Shown here piece after piece: positions 49,173-60,563 of a stretch of DNA of 64,000 nt (positions are counted from its first letter, which is position 1; each line of letters begins with the position of its first letter). The stretch spans positions 1 through 64,000 of the forward strand of contig CAJVGD010000029.1 of assembly GCA_910890315.1 (NCBI GenBank), given 5' to 3'. The notes below the pieces were generated by a model. That model made no database searches. It was not told the DNA's origin and saw only the letters and a list, made by a program, of their open reading frames with translations. The translations under genes and the position numbers were made by a program. This DNA comes from Serendipita indica DSM 11827. Taxonomy: Eukaryota > Basidiomycota > Agaricomycetes > Sebacinales > Serendipitaceae.

Positions 49173-49602
49173 ACCTTAATTTCTTTTCTCGTGACTCGCT
49201 TCGGGAATTCTTTCCATAATGTCTCGCACGCCCTCTTATCCCATTAAAAATGGGATCGATAATTTGTCTTAATGCTCACCTAGCCGTATGTACGTTACAA
49301 CGCAGGTATCATGTACGACTAGTTTACTCAACCGCCGCGGGTTAGTCATGAGGCTGGATCGCTACCAACCAGCTGTTGTAAGTTCAGCGCTTGCTCCAAT
49401 GACTTGACAGACTGCAAGCTGAACTGTGGCCGGTGGCTCCATGGTTGCTGTCAGCACAAACTGGTATACACAAGTCACATAAAAAGCCCTTTCAGAAAGC
49501 AACAAGCGGAGAACGACTCCTAGGATCGCCGCGCTCTTCCTCCAATGAAGGTGACGGAGTATAACTTGAGGTACTGAATCTATACTCATTCGTTAGCTTG
49601 AA
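49173..49602. other. intergenic, no gene seen
   Basis: About 430 bases of moderately AT-rich spacer including the 3' end of the MFS-like gene and the promoter of the cysteine-rich protein gene; a clear TATA box was not found. Confidence 0.45.
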
Positions 49603-50003
49603 ATGCTTGTAGCTACTCTCTTGGTTCTTAACGTCAGCACGGCCACTTGGTCTCAAGCTCATGCAGTCGACCCTGGATCGATCATTGTAGGTCCTGGAAT
49701 GCTCCGTAGCTTTACTCTGAAAAATGATTGCATCAGATCGCCAGAGCGCCTCAGGATCCAAATTGCAATTATGATATACTGTGCAAAGGATGGGGGTGGA
49801 AACCGGGCCAGCACTGTGGAGATGGGAACTTTGGATGCACAACTGGACATGTTTATCAAACTGGCGAAAACGTGGTTTGTGACTTTGGTGTGCGACCTTC
49901 ATGTCAGCAATGCGGCAATTGCATTGCTGACCCTCTCCCCGGGTCGAAATTCTGCTTCATGAACTTCTGTGGTACATATATATTACGCAGGCCAGAAAAT
50001 TAA
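49603..50003 (+). CDS. small secreted cysteine-rich protein
   Basis: Two exons, 49603-49686 and 49737-50003, phase 0; 116 residues. Exon 1 is a signal peptide (M-L-V-A-T-L-L-V-L-N ...S-Q-A-H-A). Exon 2 has ten Cys in about 70 residues, including D-P-N-C-N-Y-D-I-L-C, P-S-C-Q-Q-C-G-N-C and F-C-F-M-N-F-C, so five disulfides are likely. It matches no family I can name. Size, secretion and Cys content are those of fungal effector-like proteins. The unspliced frame in phase 1 would lose every Cys, which supports the intron. Isolated, not part of the His-heptad family. Function unknown. Confidence 0.65.
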
Positions 50004-50805
50004 CCACATCTACATATTCGATTTGCTCAAGGTCTCTGCGTCCTCGCGACATAAGGACCTTATAGACGAGACGAACTCACTAAAATACCTAAGAAATTAC
50101 TGCTCGATGGGAGATAAATTCCTATCAAAAACTGCCTAGATCTTTGCGAGAATCTCGGCAAATCTATGTTCGCCGCGCAGACGACCTCCAAGGTATCACC
50201 CTGCAGCTGTTCTCCTTGACGGATAAGCCGTGATCATTACATAATTCATCGGAGCATAATACCTTTACCGACATCAAGTTCACCCTCGACTGCCAGGGAC
50301 ACAGACATTGCATTCATATATTGTTTCTATCCCTGCGACATCTCCGGTTTATATGTGTTTCCGCTGAATATTGAAATCAATCTTCGGAGCTGGACATGCT
50401 TCCTCAAGTGCTCACAAGTCGACCAGTCGAGCAGGTCTGTGCCATTTGCTAAGCTGTCGTCATCTGCGATGCTCGCGATCGTCGGGCGTAGTCGATATGT
50501 TATTGCAGAATTATGGTGAGGAGCTTTATCCTCTACTAATGGCCTCTGGGATGATGGCTAAATCGAGGTCCCGCTAAGGCCTGTCACGTCGGCCCAAAGG
50601 TGGCCTTTAGAATCAACTGTCTATGACTAATTGCATCGCTTCAAGGTCCTATGTCTGAGAAATCAATCTCTACTGTGCGGTCTTTGGCTCGGTGGTTCCG
50701 CGCAGTTGACAGATTTCTTCACAGGACAATCTAGCACAAATTTGTCCTCGATATGAGACTTTTGTCCACGTTTAGATTCCACTGAGACAGTGGAGCGTCG
50801 AAAAG
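50004..50805. other. intergenic upstream of member 9
   Basis: About 800 bases with only short frames. The distal promoter block of the other His-heptad genes is not recognisable here. Confidence 0.45.
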
Positions 50806-50920
50806 TATAAAGAGCGCCTAATCCTCTACCCAAGTCTTCTTAGACTGGTTCTCCTTCTTCACTTTCATCCTTTATTCACCTTTTCTATCGTTCTTCTTCA
50901 CTTTTATAACGCTTTTCACT
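50806..50920 (+). promoter_or_regulatory. promoter and leader of His-heptad gene 9
   Basis: TATAAAG at 50806-50812, 115 nt before the start, then AGACTGGTTCTC and a TTCACTTTCAT-type leader: the same core promoter as the array genes 29 kb away. Confidence 0.6.
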
Positions 50921-51595
50921 ATGCGTGCCTCCTTTACCGTGGTGTTCGCTTCTTCTGCTCTTTTGGCCTCCGCCGCCCCACTCTACAAGTGCGTCTAGCA
51001 TGAAAATCATCTAAATAGTTACTGAAAGGTCACTGAAACAGCCTTGACCGCCCGAGCAATCTAGTTTCTCGTGGCCAAACCTCTACCTCTGGTCGCCAGG
51101 ATCCGAAGCACACTTCAGGAAGCCACCATCAGAGTGGTAAAACTGATCCACGTAGAGGATCTTCTCACTCGTCCCACAACACAGATCCCAAGTCGTACGT
51201 CGTTTTGTCACCGTAATTCTTTAGAACCTTTCAAGCTAATTTTCGGATCAATGAACAAACCAGGAGCGGCAAGAAGCAAGCTCGCAGTCTCGACGAGTGC
51301 GTACATGCTCAGTTAATGTGTTCGCTATAGGCACTTACGAGTCTCTTTCTTAGCATCGAGCATGTTAACAGTTTATTCATCCGTGATCCTGGCACGTCAT
51401 CGTAAGGAGCATGAGTCTAGCGACCGTCACATGCAGAAAGGAAATGAGCACTACCGCCAGAGGTGAGCCCTTGCGTCTTATTATCATTATTACAGAGGGT
51501 AATGTACTGATTTGGGCAGTCAAAAACACTTAAAAGAGGCCGATAAGATCAAGAAGACTTCGAAGCACCTCCGAAGTATTGAAGAGTTGGATTAG
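50921..51595 (+). CDS. His-heptad family, member 9 (divergent outlier)
   Basis: Exon 1 (50921-50988) is a signal peptide M-R-A-S-F-T-V-V-F-A ... S-A-A-P-L-Y, three bases shorter than in the array. A second exon from 51041 is Ser/His/Gly-rich and not heptad-like. The last two exons (ending about 51462, and about 51521-51595) encode K-E-H-E-S-S-D-R-H-M-Q-K-G-N-E-H-Y-R and S-Q-K-H-L-K-E-A-D, with partial His spacing of seven, and close with R-S-I-E-E-L-D, a variant of the family tail. Middle exon borders are uncertain; a likely chain uses donors GTCGTA/GTACGT, GTGCGT and GTGAGC. Its promoter matches the family. It is an early-diverged member or one that gained exons. Confidence 0.5.
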
Positions 51596-51740
51596 AGGAT
51601 GCGCGTTGTTGTATCTAAGCCTATATAACCTTTTCACGCGTGAAATCATTCGGAAGAGAATTTATACCATGATATCAGTTGATGAAAGCATTTCTTCCTC
51701 TCTAGAAGTAAGAGAGAGTTGTGAAACTGTAACGTTTAGC

Positions 51741-51910
51741 CGTGGGAAAATGGAACAAGCCGGATTCGCACCGACTTAGCCGTCAGACCACTAGACTATA
51801 GTGTCCCTCTTTTCCCTCTAATGCGTTACAGTTCCTATATACCCCCGTTACTCAGGTAATCCTAACCTGGTCGGCCGGGTTCTGACCTGTAAGGTGACCA
51901 ACCCTTACAG
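51741..51910 (-). repeat. dimeric tRNA-like short repeat, copy 2
   Basis: On the minus strand, bases 51815-51759 or so fold like a tRNA without an anticodon arm: an acceptor-like stem (GGGACA with TGTTCC), a D-arm with TAGTCTAGTGG (A box), and a T-arm around GGTGCGAATCC (B box), 57 nt in all. A second B-box-like module lies at about 51870-51890. The whole aligns with 691-828. Pol III boxes, the missing anticodon arm and the two copies point to a SINE-like retroposon family rather than a tRNA gene. No clear tail. Confidence 0.55.
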
Positions 51911-52166
51911 AAACATAACTCAATACTCGGCAGATCCAGGCTCCGCGCGCATTGATAGAGCTCGTTCTGATTTCAAATTAATCTATAGGAGCTTGATACG
52001 AGGTCTGCCTCTGCCAAGGGCAACTGTAGCTCTTGAATAACCACCCCATAAGTGTTGAAGGTTCACCCTTTGACTCTTAGCGCTCACTAAATAGACTTAG
52101 CCAATAGTAATAGCTCACGTCGTAACTCAATGTATTTAAGGACGCGGGATGACACAGCCAGACCTT

Positions 52167-52248
52167 ACTGGTCTTGCCTCTCACCTCACGCGTCCTAGGT
52201 TTGTTACACCATATAAACTGGTCTTGCCTCTCACCCCACGCGTCCTAG
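52167..52248. repeat. two-copy direct repeat, 50-bp period
   Basis: A 32-base unit (ACTGGTCTTGCCTCTCACC... CACGCGTCCTAG) occurs at 52167-52198 and 52217-52248 with a single difference, separated by an AT-rich 18 bases. A recent tandem or replication-slip duplication. Confidence 0.7.
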
Positions 52249-53874
52249 TATCAACAGATATCGATCGTGACGTGGTGCCAAACTGGAACTCGAAGGGTCT
52301 AGTATTTTCTAGGTCGAAGTAGGATTTGTGGGAAGACGAGAAATAGACCGAGAAGTGAATACTACCCACTTTGCCTCGAACCGTCAAAGCGATAGAGGCC
52401 GATGATCTGGAAAGGTTCGGCGAAGCGGATGCGATGGTGTGCGAAAATGTCAGAGAATGGATCTTAAGGGAACAATACACAGAATTTCGACCAGGACAAA
52501 TCACGCAGCGAGATAAGAGGCCGAAAACGAGGTGAGCAATCCGTGGTCCCGTAGCTAGGAAACCTTGCTATCTACAATGCTTTTATTCGTTGTAGACGAT
52601 GGTGTGCGCTTTCTTAGGGTCGTATTTATTCTGATTTCGGCTTTAGAACTGTTGGCGGTTACCTGAGTGGTCTGGTCGTCGATTCGTGCATCATACAGCG
52701 GCAGCGCACGAGCGGCTTGTACATTTCCACAGACCAATGGAGATTTAATGCAACACTGGCCAGAATCCCACGATAAAAGGACAAAACTTAGCCCACGGTT
52801 CACCCGAAATGGGACCACGGCCACACGGTATGTCCGCGATACGATCTTTGGTTACGTTTTCTAAGCTTCTTCTCATTGGAGACTACTCTGTCGCTATCCT
52901 CTACAACTCAGCGGTCCATTTCGCGTTGCGAGCGTGTATCAAGCTTACAGAAAAACACTCTGCGGACGTGAAGCCGATCCAATGGTTGTTTCCAGAATCC
53001 TATGAGAACGCCTGGGCGCCCTTTGGCAGTGGGCCATGGCAATGTGTACCATGGAAGGAGTCAAGCAATTGCGTCACGCCAGGAGGGCGGATCAGGAATA
53101 CATGCCTTGCACTCGCTCTCTTGAGTATCTCGTTCCACTGTTTTCTGTAGTACACGAGGTGCGAAATCGCGTCGACATCTCGCTCAGTCGCCGGACCGAT
53201 CCGTAGCAAGAATTACTTTGAACATCCATGATTTCTTCGTGAGCATTGATCTTCTGCGCCATTTACAAAACAAAGGCAATAATACATTGAAATATCCTAG
53301 CTAACTGCACTTTCTCGCAGTTTCGGAGTAGCTTAGAAGCTCAGGTCCGCCAAACTTTGCCGGCTCCGTCGGCAGCACAAGGATCTGAAGGGTCGCCGTC
53401 CCTGCCATGTTAAAATCATTGCCTCGGTGATCTTCGCCCGGTCGCACTCCTGGTTGGCCGGAAGTCTCACGGTAGGCAGTGTCACTCTGGATGCAACGCT
53501 TCACCTATGGTAGCCGTCGATAAGTAAATTTGCTTATTTGCGCTAGGAAAAAAACTGCAAATTTACGCTCATAGAGGTGTCTGTCACGAGCGCTTGATGG
53601 ATTAAACCGTTTTGAATATAAAGGCTAATAATATATGTGAAATCGTTTTCACCTCAAGCACGGATGAAGAACCCACAATAGATGGTGACTGAGGCTGAAT
53701 CCGTCGCGTAATTCACCATGATGGAGAAACCGCAAACTGGATACTGGGTTTCGGATTTCTCTGTATTTCACACGCACCCCTGTCCGTCAGTCTCAACGCC
53801 TTCCCCATCTTGGTACTACTTCCTAGGCAGGCTTAGCGGGGACTTTCAGCGCTCGACCAGAGTTAAGGGATTTT

Positions 53875-55690
53875 GTCCATACTTCGTGATGAGCTCTGTC
53901 ATGAAAAATTTAGGCGCTTAGCGCATCTATCATCACTAGAAGACGTGAAATTTACCGTCTGCTACAACTCTGTATTGATATGGGAACCTCTGTCATTTAG
54001 AATTTAGGTGCCTAGCCCGTCAATTTCATCCGGCGGCATAGACTCTATTGTCTATCATTCCGGGATTGCCGTGTGGGATGCTTCGTCACGAAGAATTCAG
54101 GTGCTCGGCTCATCTGTCATCGTTCAGAGACCCAGAATTCACCGTCCGTCATACTCAACAATGTTGTGCGGTGATGCTCTGTCACCAAGAATTTAGCCTT
54201 TGGACCATCCGTCATCACAAAATAACGTAGAATATGCTATCCTGTCATACTCAGTGTCGCTGTGTGAGAATCTCTGTCATGATAAACTGAGCCATCTCGC
54301 TCGTCTGTCATGGTTCGGAGACCCGGAATTTGCCGTCTGTCATACTTGGTACTGTCGTGCCGCAGCACTCTATTATGAAGAGTTTTGGCCCATCAGTTAT
54401 CGCGAAATGATGTAGAATCTACCATCCCATCATATTTGGTATCGCCTATGTTAGAGTCTCCGTCATGATAAATTTGGGCATCTCGCTCATCTGTCATGGT
54501 TCGGAGACCCAGAATTCGCTATCTGTCATACTCAGTATTGTTGTACGGCAATGCTCTGTCACAAATAATTTAGGCTTTTGGCCCATCTGTCATTACAAAA
54601 CGACATAGAATATATCATCCCATCATACTCAGTGCCGCTGTCTCTGTCATGATAAATTTTGGGCATCTCGCTCATCTGTCATGGTTTGGAGACCCAGAAT
54701 TTGCCATCTGTCATTCTCAGTCCTGTCGTGCGGCAACACTCTGTCACGAAGAATTTAGGCTTTTAGCCCTCTGTCATCATGAAACAACGTAGAACCTATC
54801 ATCCCATCATATTCAGTGCCGCTGTCTCCGTCATGATTGATTTGGGCATCTCGCTCATCTGTCATGGTTTGGAGACCCAGAATTCGCCGTCTGTCATACT
54901 CGGTACTGTCGAGCGGCAACACTGTATCATGAAGAATTAGGGTTTTTGGCACATCTGTTATCGCGAAATGATGTAGAATCCATCATCTCGTCATTCTCAG
55001 TGCCGCTTTCTCCGTCATGATAAATTTGGGCATCTTGCTCATCTGTCATGGTTCGGAGACCCACGATTCGCCGTCTGTTATTCTCAGTCCTGTCGTGCGG
55101 CAACACTCTGTCACGAAGAATTTAGGCTTTTAGCCCTCTGTCATCACGAAACGACATAGAATCTATCATCCCATCATATTCAGTGCCGCTTTCTGTCATG
55201 ATAGATTTGGGCATCTCGCTCATCTGTCATGGTTCGGAGACCCAGAATTTGCCGTCAATCATACTCGGTACTGTCGAGCGGCAACACTGTATCATGAAGA
55301 ATTAGGGTTTTTGGCGCATCTTTTATCGCGAAATGATGTAGAATCCATCATCCCGTCGCACTCAGTGCCGCTTTCTCCGTCATGATAAATTTGGGCATCT
55401 CGCTCATCTGTCATAGTTCGGAGGCCCACAATTCGCCGTCTATCATTCTCAATCCTGTCGTGCGGTAACACTCTGTCACGAAGAATTTAGGCTTCTAGCC
55501 CTCTGTCATCGCAAAACGTTGTAGAACCTACCATCTGCCATGCTATGTGGGACCTCTGTCGCAAAGAATTTAGGCTCCCAGTTTGTCTGTCATCTGCAAA
55601 CAAGACATAATTCACGAGCTTTCATTTCAAGCTCCGTTATATGAAACCCTCTGTCATTACAAATTCAGGTATTTCTCCCGTTGGCTATTA
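53875..55690. repeat. satellite array, ~184-bp higher-order repeat of ~92-bp halves
   Basis: The anchor TCTCGCTCAT (one copy reads TCTTGCTCAT) recurs at 54295, 54481, 54666, 54850, 55033, 55214 and 55399, that is every 181-186 bp. Within each unit two ~92-bp halves align with each other (both have CATACTCAG-type and AAATTTGGGC/GAATTTAGGC blocks, with TCTGTCAT between). More diverged ~92-bp monomers extend to about 53875 on the left and 55690 on the right. The array is gene-free. This is a small local satellite; a centromere or heterochromatin link is only a guess. Confidence 0.8.
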
Positions 55691-56672
55691 CTTAGCAATG
55701 CGAATCACCTCAGACGAACAATCACCGTCACATAAGATTCATATCAAGATTTCCGTACAGCAATATGATCAGTAAGAGCCATTATATGAGTTCTAGATAA
55801 ATTACGCTTATTCCCATGCTCGGAACACACACTCTTTCTACAGTCAAGTAGAATATGATGTATTGTAAGAGTCTGAATATATGAGGAATATCATTTACAG
55901 TCCTAGTGGGGACCAACTGACAAAGTTGAGGGATATTACTTATTCCTTCCTAAGTCTCAAATCATATCTTGTATTCAATCCAATCCTTCCTTTATATATA
56001 CCTCATGTTAGACATGCTCTTATGCTTTTACTCTCAAGGCATGCGACAGGAGAAACCATGGCAGCCATAGCCCCCCAGCTCAAATTATAATGAATGCTCA
56101 AGAAAGCACAATAATCAAGTCATTAACCCGTCAAACAGTTAGAATGCTAGGTATTGCGCAATTTCCGCTTTCCATTGGTAGCTACGTTGGCTGTAAGGAT
56201 AGGGGCCTATCCATAGAGAACGTGTCACCGCACAATCTCTGACGTCTTTCTATCTAGTCTATTTGAATGAATCCGGAGCAGCCTTATGAAATTTGACCCA
56301 TGTCGGTGACTTGCATACTCAGGACGCTCCGCATTCTTTGCAAAAATCGGGCATCTAATGCCAGGGTTTCATATTAGGACTCAGGGCCGCGCTCAGGTCT
56401 CGAACACACAAGCTTGCGGAGTCACCAATTCCCGGTGGCTGACCTTGTACATCATGGACAATCTACAAAGATTTACTGTTTGTGAGCGAAACGTGGCGGA
56501 GCAAGTTACATATAGGGTGATAATTTTGCTTTCTCGGGTCTTAAGAGGTACAAGATACATTGACACATGGCATGAGGAGTGTGTCGAACAATCACGGAGG
56601 TTATGAATCCTCAGCCGTTGCTAAAATATTTAAGGAGAACAATCGGTGATAGACAGTCTCCCGCTTTCCAGA
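55691..56672. other. AT-rich spacer right of the satellite
   Basis: About 980 bases. It is AT-rich with no gene I can support. The segment 56380-56450 contains TTCGAGACC on the minus strand, a faint tRNA-like signal. Confidence 0.4.
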
Positions 56673-59070
56673 ATGTCTGCTTTCGATCCACAAGCTACCA
56701 TGCTGCCCACGTCAGCGTCCAATGTCCTTGGGCCAGCTGGTCCAAATGCATACTTTGAACCATACAACGGCGCAACTAGTGTCTCCAATCAGGTCATAAT
56801 AAGGCGTTAGATGGGCTAATCTAACATGTTCATAGATGTTCCAAGCAGGTGATCACCAAGCGGTCCATGCTCAGGCCCACGGCGTCGGTGGGTTTCCAAC
56901 TTGGAGCCCACCTTTATATTCCACGCAATCATATATTCCACTCGAAGGGCCTCTCCTCACAATGGCATCTGGGCAACAAAACAATACGGTTCCCTCGTCC
57001 TCCTTGGATCCCGCTACTCGCACCTCGTTGCCAGCTCCACAACATCAGCATGACCCGACGGCTTTGTCTGACACCTCTCTGATCCGGGCTTCAGCAATAC
57101 CGTCAAATATCCCAACTCCCTCATCCGCATCGCATCCTGTGGGCAGCACGGCTCAACCACCTCAACGGGTCAGGCCAGCACAACATCCACCTCTTCTGAA
57201 GCGGTTCCCAATGCGCTTAACACTTCTCCGGAATCAAGCACTGTCGCGCAGTACCTCGCCGATTTACAAAGGTCTGCGGACTCTCTCATTCCCGTACGGC
57301 CGGATGTCACTCGAAACAAGAATAAGTTCGCACCAAATAAGCGCAATCCCGAGAAGTTCTGGACCAACTTCTTTTCCAGCGACAATTCCCGTAAAATTGC
57401 GCACGTGGTGACCAGGCCTGAGGTCAAGCAAGCTGCAAAGGATCTCATCATGCACCGTCTGGCAACAAAAACGTGTTTTGACCTGGACAAAGACCAAGCG
57501 CTGGTGTGGGAGGAGTTCGTGGACTTCTTCAACCAATGCGAGCAGAATTTCGAGTTAATTCCTCTTAAGTACGTACATAATTACACTAAGTCTGTAAAAG
57601 CGGAACTAACTGTGTACTTAGTGCCCGGAAGGAGCTTGTCGCAGCAAGCTTTACGTCAATTATTGGAGATGCGTATGCTGCTTTCAAGTTCCCTGCATTG
57701 TCAGTTGTGGTTATTCCTGGTGACCCTAACAATGCACCCGAAGCAAGGATGTGAGTTTGCCTTAGATGTCAGCCCTGTCATTGATTCCCAGTAGATTCAA
57801 CATTGCGCCTCCAGAGAACAAACTATCCCCTTTAGCATGGCTTGCACATGAGCGCCCCAACGTCGCTGCAGGGTTTCGGGCAGGAATGCAAGCCTATGCG
57901 CACTACTTCTTTGACAGTATAGGTATGGAACACTTACATAATCGGACATTGGATCACTTTCAGCTCAACATTGGACAGCCCCTGATCACTCGACCACTCT
58001 GGCCTTGCCAACCGCACAAGCCGAGACAACCTCTGAGTCGACCGCAGACCAAAGCGACAATCAGAACAAGAATAAACGTCGGCTAAAGTCACCAGATATA
58101 TACAAAGTTCCACTTCTGGGCGAGCGTGATGGAATACGGCTCTGGGCACTTGATGATAATGTGTCTATGCATGACGGTCGTAGTGTCCTATCTGCTGCAA
58201 TTCGGGACCGCTACTGTAAGTTCAATTGACTTTCTTTATATTATCTGGCTAACATCTTGACAGTGCGTGCAGGACATGATGAATCGAAATGGGGTTGGAA
58301 GTATATCATGGCAAATATGGACAATCTGTGCTATCCAGATGTCATACCCGTCGTAACGGCAGAAAATAAGCCCACCACCCGAGCTACGCTTCCTGGCGAT
58401 GTCAACTGGAACAAAGATCACCTCAATGCGTGGATTGGACTCATACAGTCTCATCAAAAAGGGACAATCAGCTGGGCAAGGGGCATGCTTTTCAAACCTA
58501 CTCCGAAGGCAAAGGCAATTGCTGCGTTCTCTCCAGGTATGTCTCAACTGGGTCGGAAAACAAGCTTAAATTGATAGTTTTGTACAGAGTTGCTCCCTTC
58601 AGAGGACTCAAGAACCGTCACAAATGCCAGGCTAGTGCTCACTAACAGTCCAGATGAGAACGATTCGGTCCCTGCCTTTGGTGGTACCCAAAACGTCAAC
58701 ATTGGGCAGTTAGGTATGAAAAATAAACTATAACCTTGATACAGGACCAGTCTGACAATGCTGCGTCTACAGGGCCAATAATGCTCAACGCACTCACTGG
58801 CACCAGTGCCAGGGGTTGCCATCAGCAGCTTCACCTCTGACAATTGAACCTGATCAAAGGCCATTGCCAGCACCAGCAACCACGCCCGCAGCTGCAAACG
58901 TCATGGTTGACAAGCCCAGGACCGAGGTACCTTATGAGCAGCTCACCCCCGCCCAAAAACGCAAAAGAACACGTGCACTCAATCTTGCAAAACAAGCGGC
59001 TCAGACCGAGGTAAGTGCAGCACCTGAGGTGACATTGCGGCCTCGGAAGCGAGCCAAGAGGGGTGACTAG
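56673..59070 (+). CDS. unrecognised multi-exon gene near the KDZ element
   Basis: Begins M-S-A-F-D-P-Q-A-T-M-L-P (56673) and ends at TAG 59068-59070 after a basic R-P-R-K-R-A-K-R tail that looks like a nuclear signal. About eight short exons can be linked. The best-preserved parts are a helical block (K-F-W-T-N-F-F-S, W-E-E-F-V-D-F-F-N-Q-C-E) and a later one (R-L-W-A-L-D-D-N-V-S-M, W-K-Y-I-M-A-N-M-D-N-L-C-Y-P). The frame changes twice: around 57140 (a 35-nt intron from GTGGGC to GTCAG would solve it) and at the G run 58812-58815 (no intron fits, so a one-base loss is likely). I do not recognise the family. Position 2 kb from a KDZ transposase suggests an accessory gene of mobile or repetitive DNA, without proof. 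Confidence 0.5.
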
Positions 59071-59144
59071 GTCGCTACCAATTCACTCATGATGATATGC
59101 TTTGTCTTATTGTGAATAAATCACCCTCTCTTGCTATTTGACAT

Positions 59145-59605
59145 GTTCTAAGCGATCTATATTGTGGATAAAACAGACATGAGCCAGTATCAGCGGTCTC
59201 TATCTCAGCAAACGAACTTCAGTCCCTCGGTACCCTCTTACTAATGGAAACCGTGAATGCTTGCTGAGGCCTAAAGGATTAACGGAGGACTGAAGAAGGA
59301 GGAGGCGAGCGGGGAAAGGGACACTAACAGATGTCAAACTTATAACGGCAAGGAAGTAACTGAGGTTTGGACCCTGTTACTTCGTCATGTATATTTTAGT
59401 AGATTATTGGGGGTTTATATACGTGTGAGAGCCCCAGACGAAACGCAGAAGGATGGGAACGGACAGTAAGATAAGAGCAAGAGATGAGACAGAGCAGAGC
59501 TGCTGCACCACTTGGGGAGTGTAAGAGACTAATGAGATTGTAAGAGACTAGCTAAGTAATCCCAAGAGTCCCTGCTTGGCTCGTGCCACAAGGCGTGAGG
59601 GCGTT
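59145..59605 (-). mobile_element. fossil LTR-like copy (inverted)
   Basis: Read on the minus strand it starts TGTAACGCCCTC at 59605 and aligns for about 460 bases with 60564-61030, including a TATATAA core and CTTCCCCGCTCGCCTCC-type blocks. The start resembles LTRs of Gypsy-class elements in basidiomycetes. No coding part is attached. Old; differences from its partner are many. Confidence 0.5.
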
Positions 59606-60309
59606 ACACTAAGACCACACCAGGTAAAGGCATGAACCTCCCTCAACTTCAGAACCAGGAACTTTGCTTCTTCTTTGTTGATAAACCCAAGATTGGGTAT
59701 GAAATACCAACAAAAAAGCGTCATTTTCCAACCCGGAGTCCACATCAACAGAATTTCAATCTGAATAAACCCGGATGATGCATGAACCGGGTCACAAAAT
59801 GGACCTAAAATGTCGATAATTAACTATGGGAGCGTCTTCAGACCGTCTGAGTGTTGACAAAGGCTACAAACCCTCGGGTGGCTAAGAGCAGTTTGAACAT
59901 TGAAGCAGCGCAGAATGATGGCATTGGCAAACGCAAAGTCGCATGTTTGGAAATGTTTGAGATTGCCCAATTTGGCCACAGATGATCATGGCTCCACCAC
60001 CTGAAGGTTGCGAAGGAGTGAAGGAAGCACGCTTGAGAAGCACAAAAGGTGAATCATGGATGAGAATACGTTCAAGATGAGCAATATTGTCGACAAGAGT
60101 CCATTCACTGATATCAAGAGGGACGGTTATACAACAGAAGGCGAATGAACATATGCGGCCTCTTCTTTGTCAACGAGTCAACCACGTGAAATCAGATACA
60201 ATCAGGGAGCCAAGTAACAGGGTGATAGGCTTGTGCATGAAGAGGACACACTGATGAGCATGACGCCGACAGCGCGAAATTCAGTGCCCACATGAAGATG
60301 TTGGCGATG

Positions 60310-60500
60310 ACACTTACATCTTTCTGGTGAGCGGAGTCCCAAGCAGAGTCACATTATGTCCTATTCGCATCTATTCAGATTGTTTCCTCAATGTGAGGGT
60401 GCTTAATTAAGGGAATCTGAGGCGTAAACTGGACGAGGGGATTGGATACAAGAGAATGTTACATGGAAAACAGGGCACTTTATTCGTTTTGGGAACCGTC
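60310..60500 (-). mobile_element. fossil LTR-element-like fragment, second copy
   Basis: It aligns with 12170-12370 (CTTTCTGG, GCGGAGTCCC, TTACATGGAAAA). It lies inside the 960 bases separating the two head-to-head LTR-like copies and may be an older insertion or the relic of one of their internal regions. Incomplete. Confidence 0.35.
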
Positions 60501-60563
60501 TAAGAGTCATTCCAGGGCTTCTGGTTGCGCAGTGACATAAATGAACCGTTGCTAAACAATACT

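Larger units (their letters stand above)
51596..53874. other. gene-poor spacer
   Basis: About 2.3 kb without a supportable gene. It contains the dimeric tRNA-like repeat (51741-51910) and a 50-bp-period direct repeat at 52167-52248. A minus-strand frame at 53000-53209 starts like an acetyltransferase but is too short to call. Confidence 0.5.

Noticed and set aside
53000-53209. An acetyltransferase-like start (R-I-G-P-A-T-E-R-D-V-D-A-I-S) on the minus strand
   Set aside because: Only ~15 residues resemble the beginning of a GNAT domain; no exon carrying the acetyl-CoA loop follows, so at best a tiny relic.
53875-55690. A CRISPR-like array
   Set aside because: Repeats are ~92/184 bp with no conserved short repeat plus unique spacers, and the window is eukaryotic.
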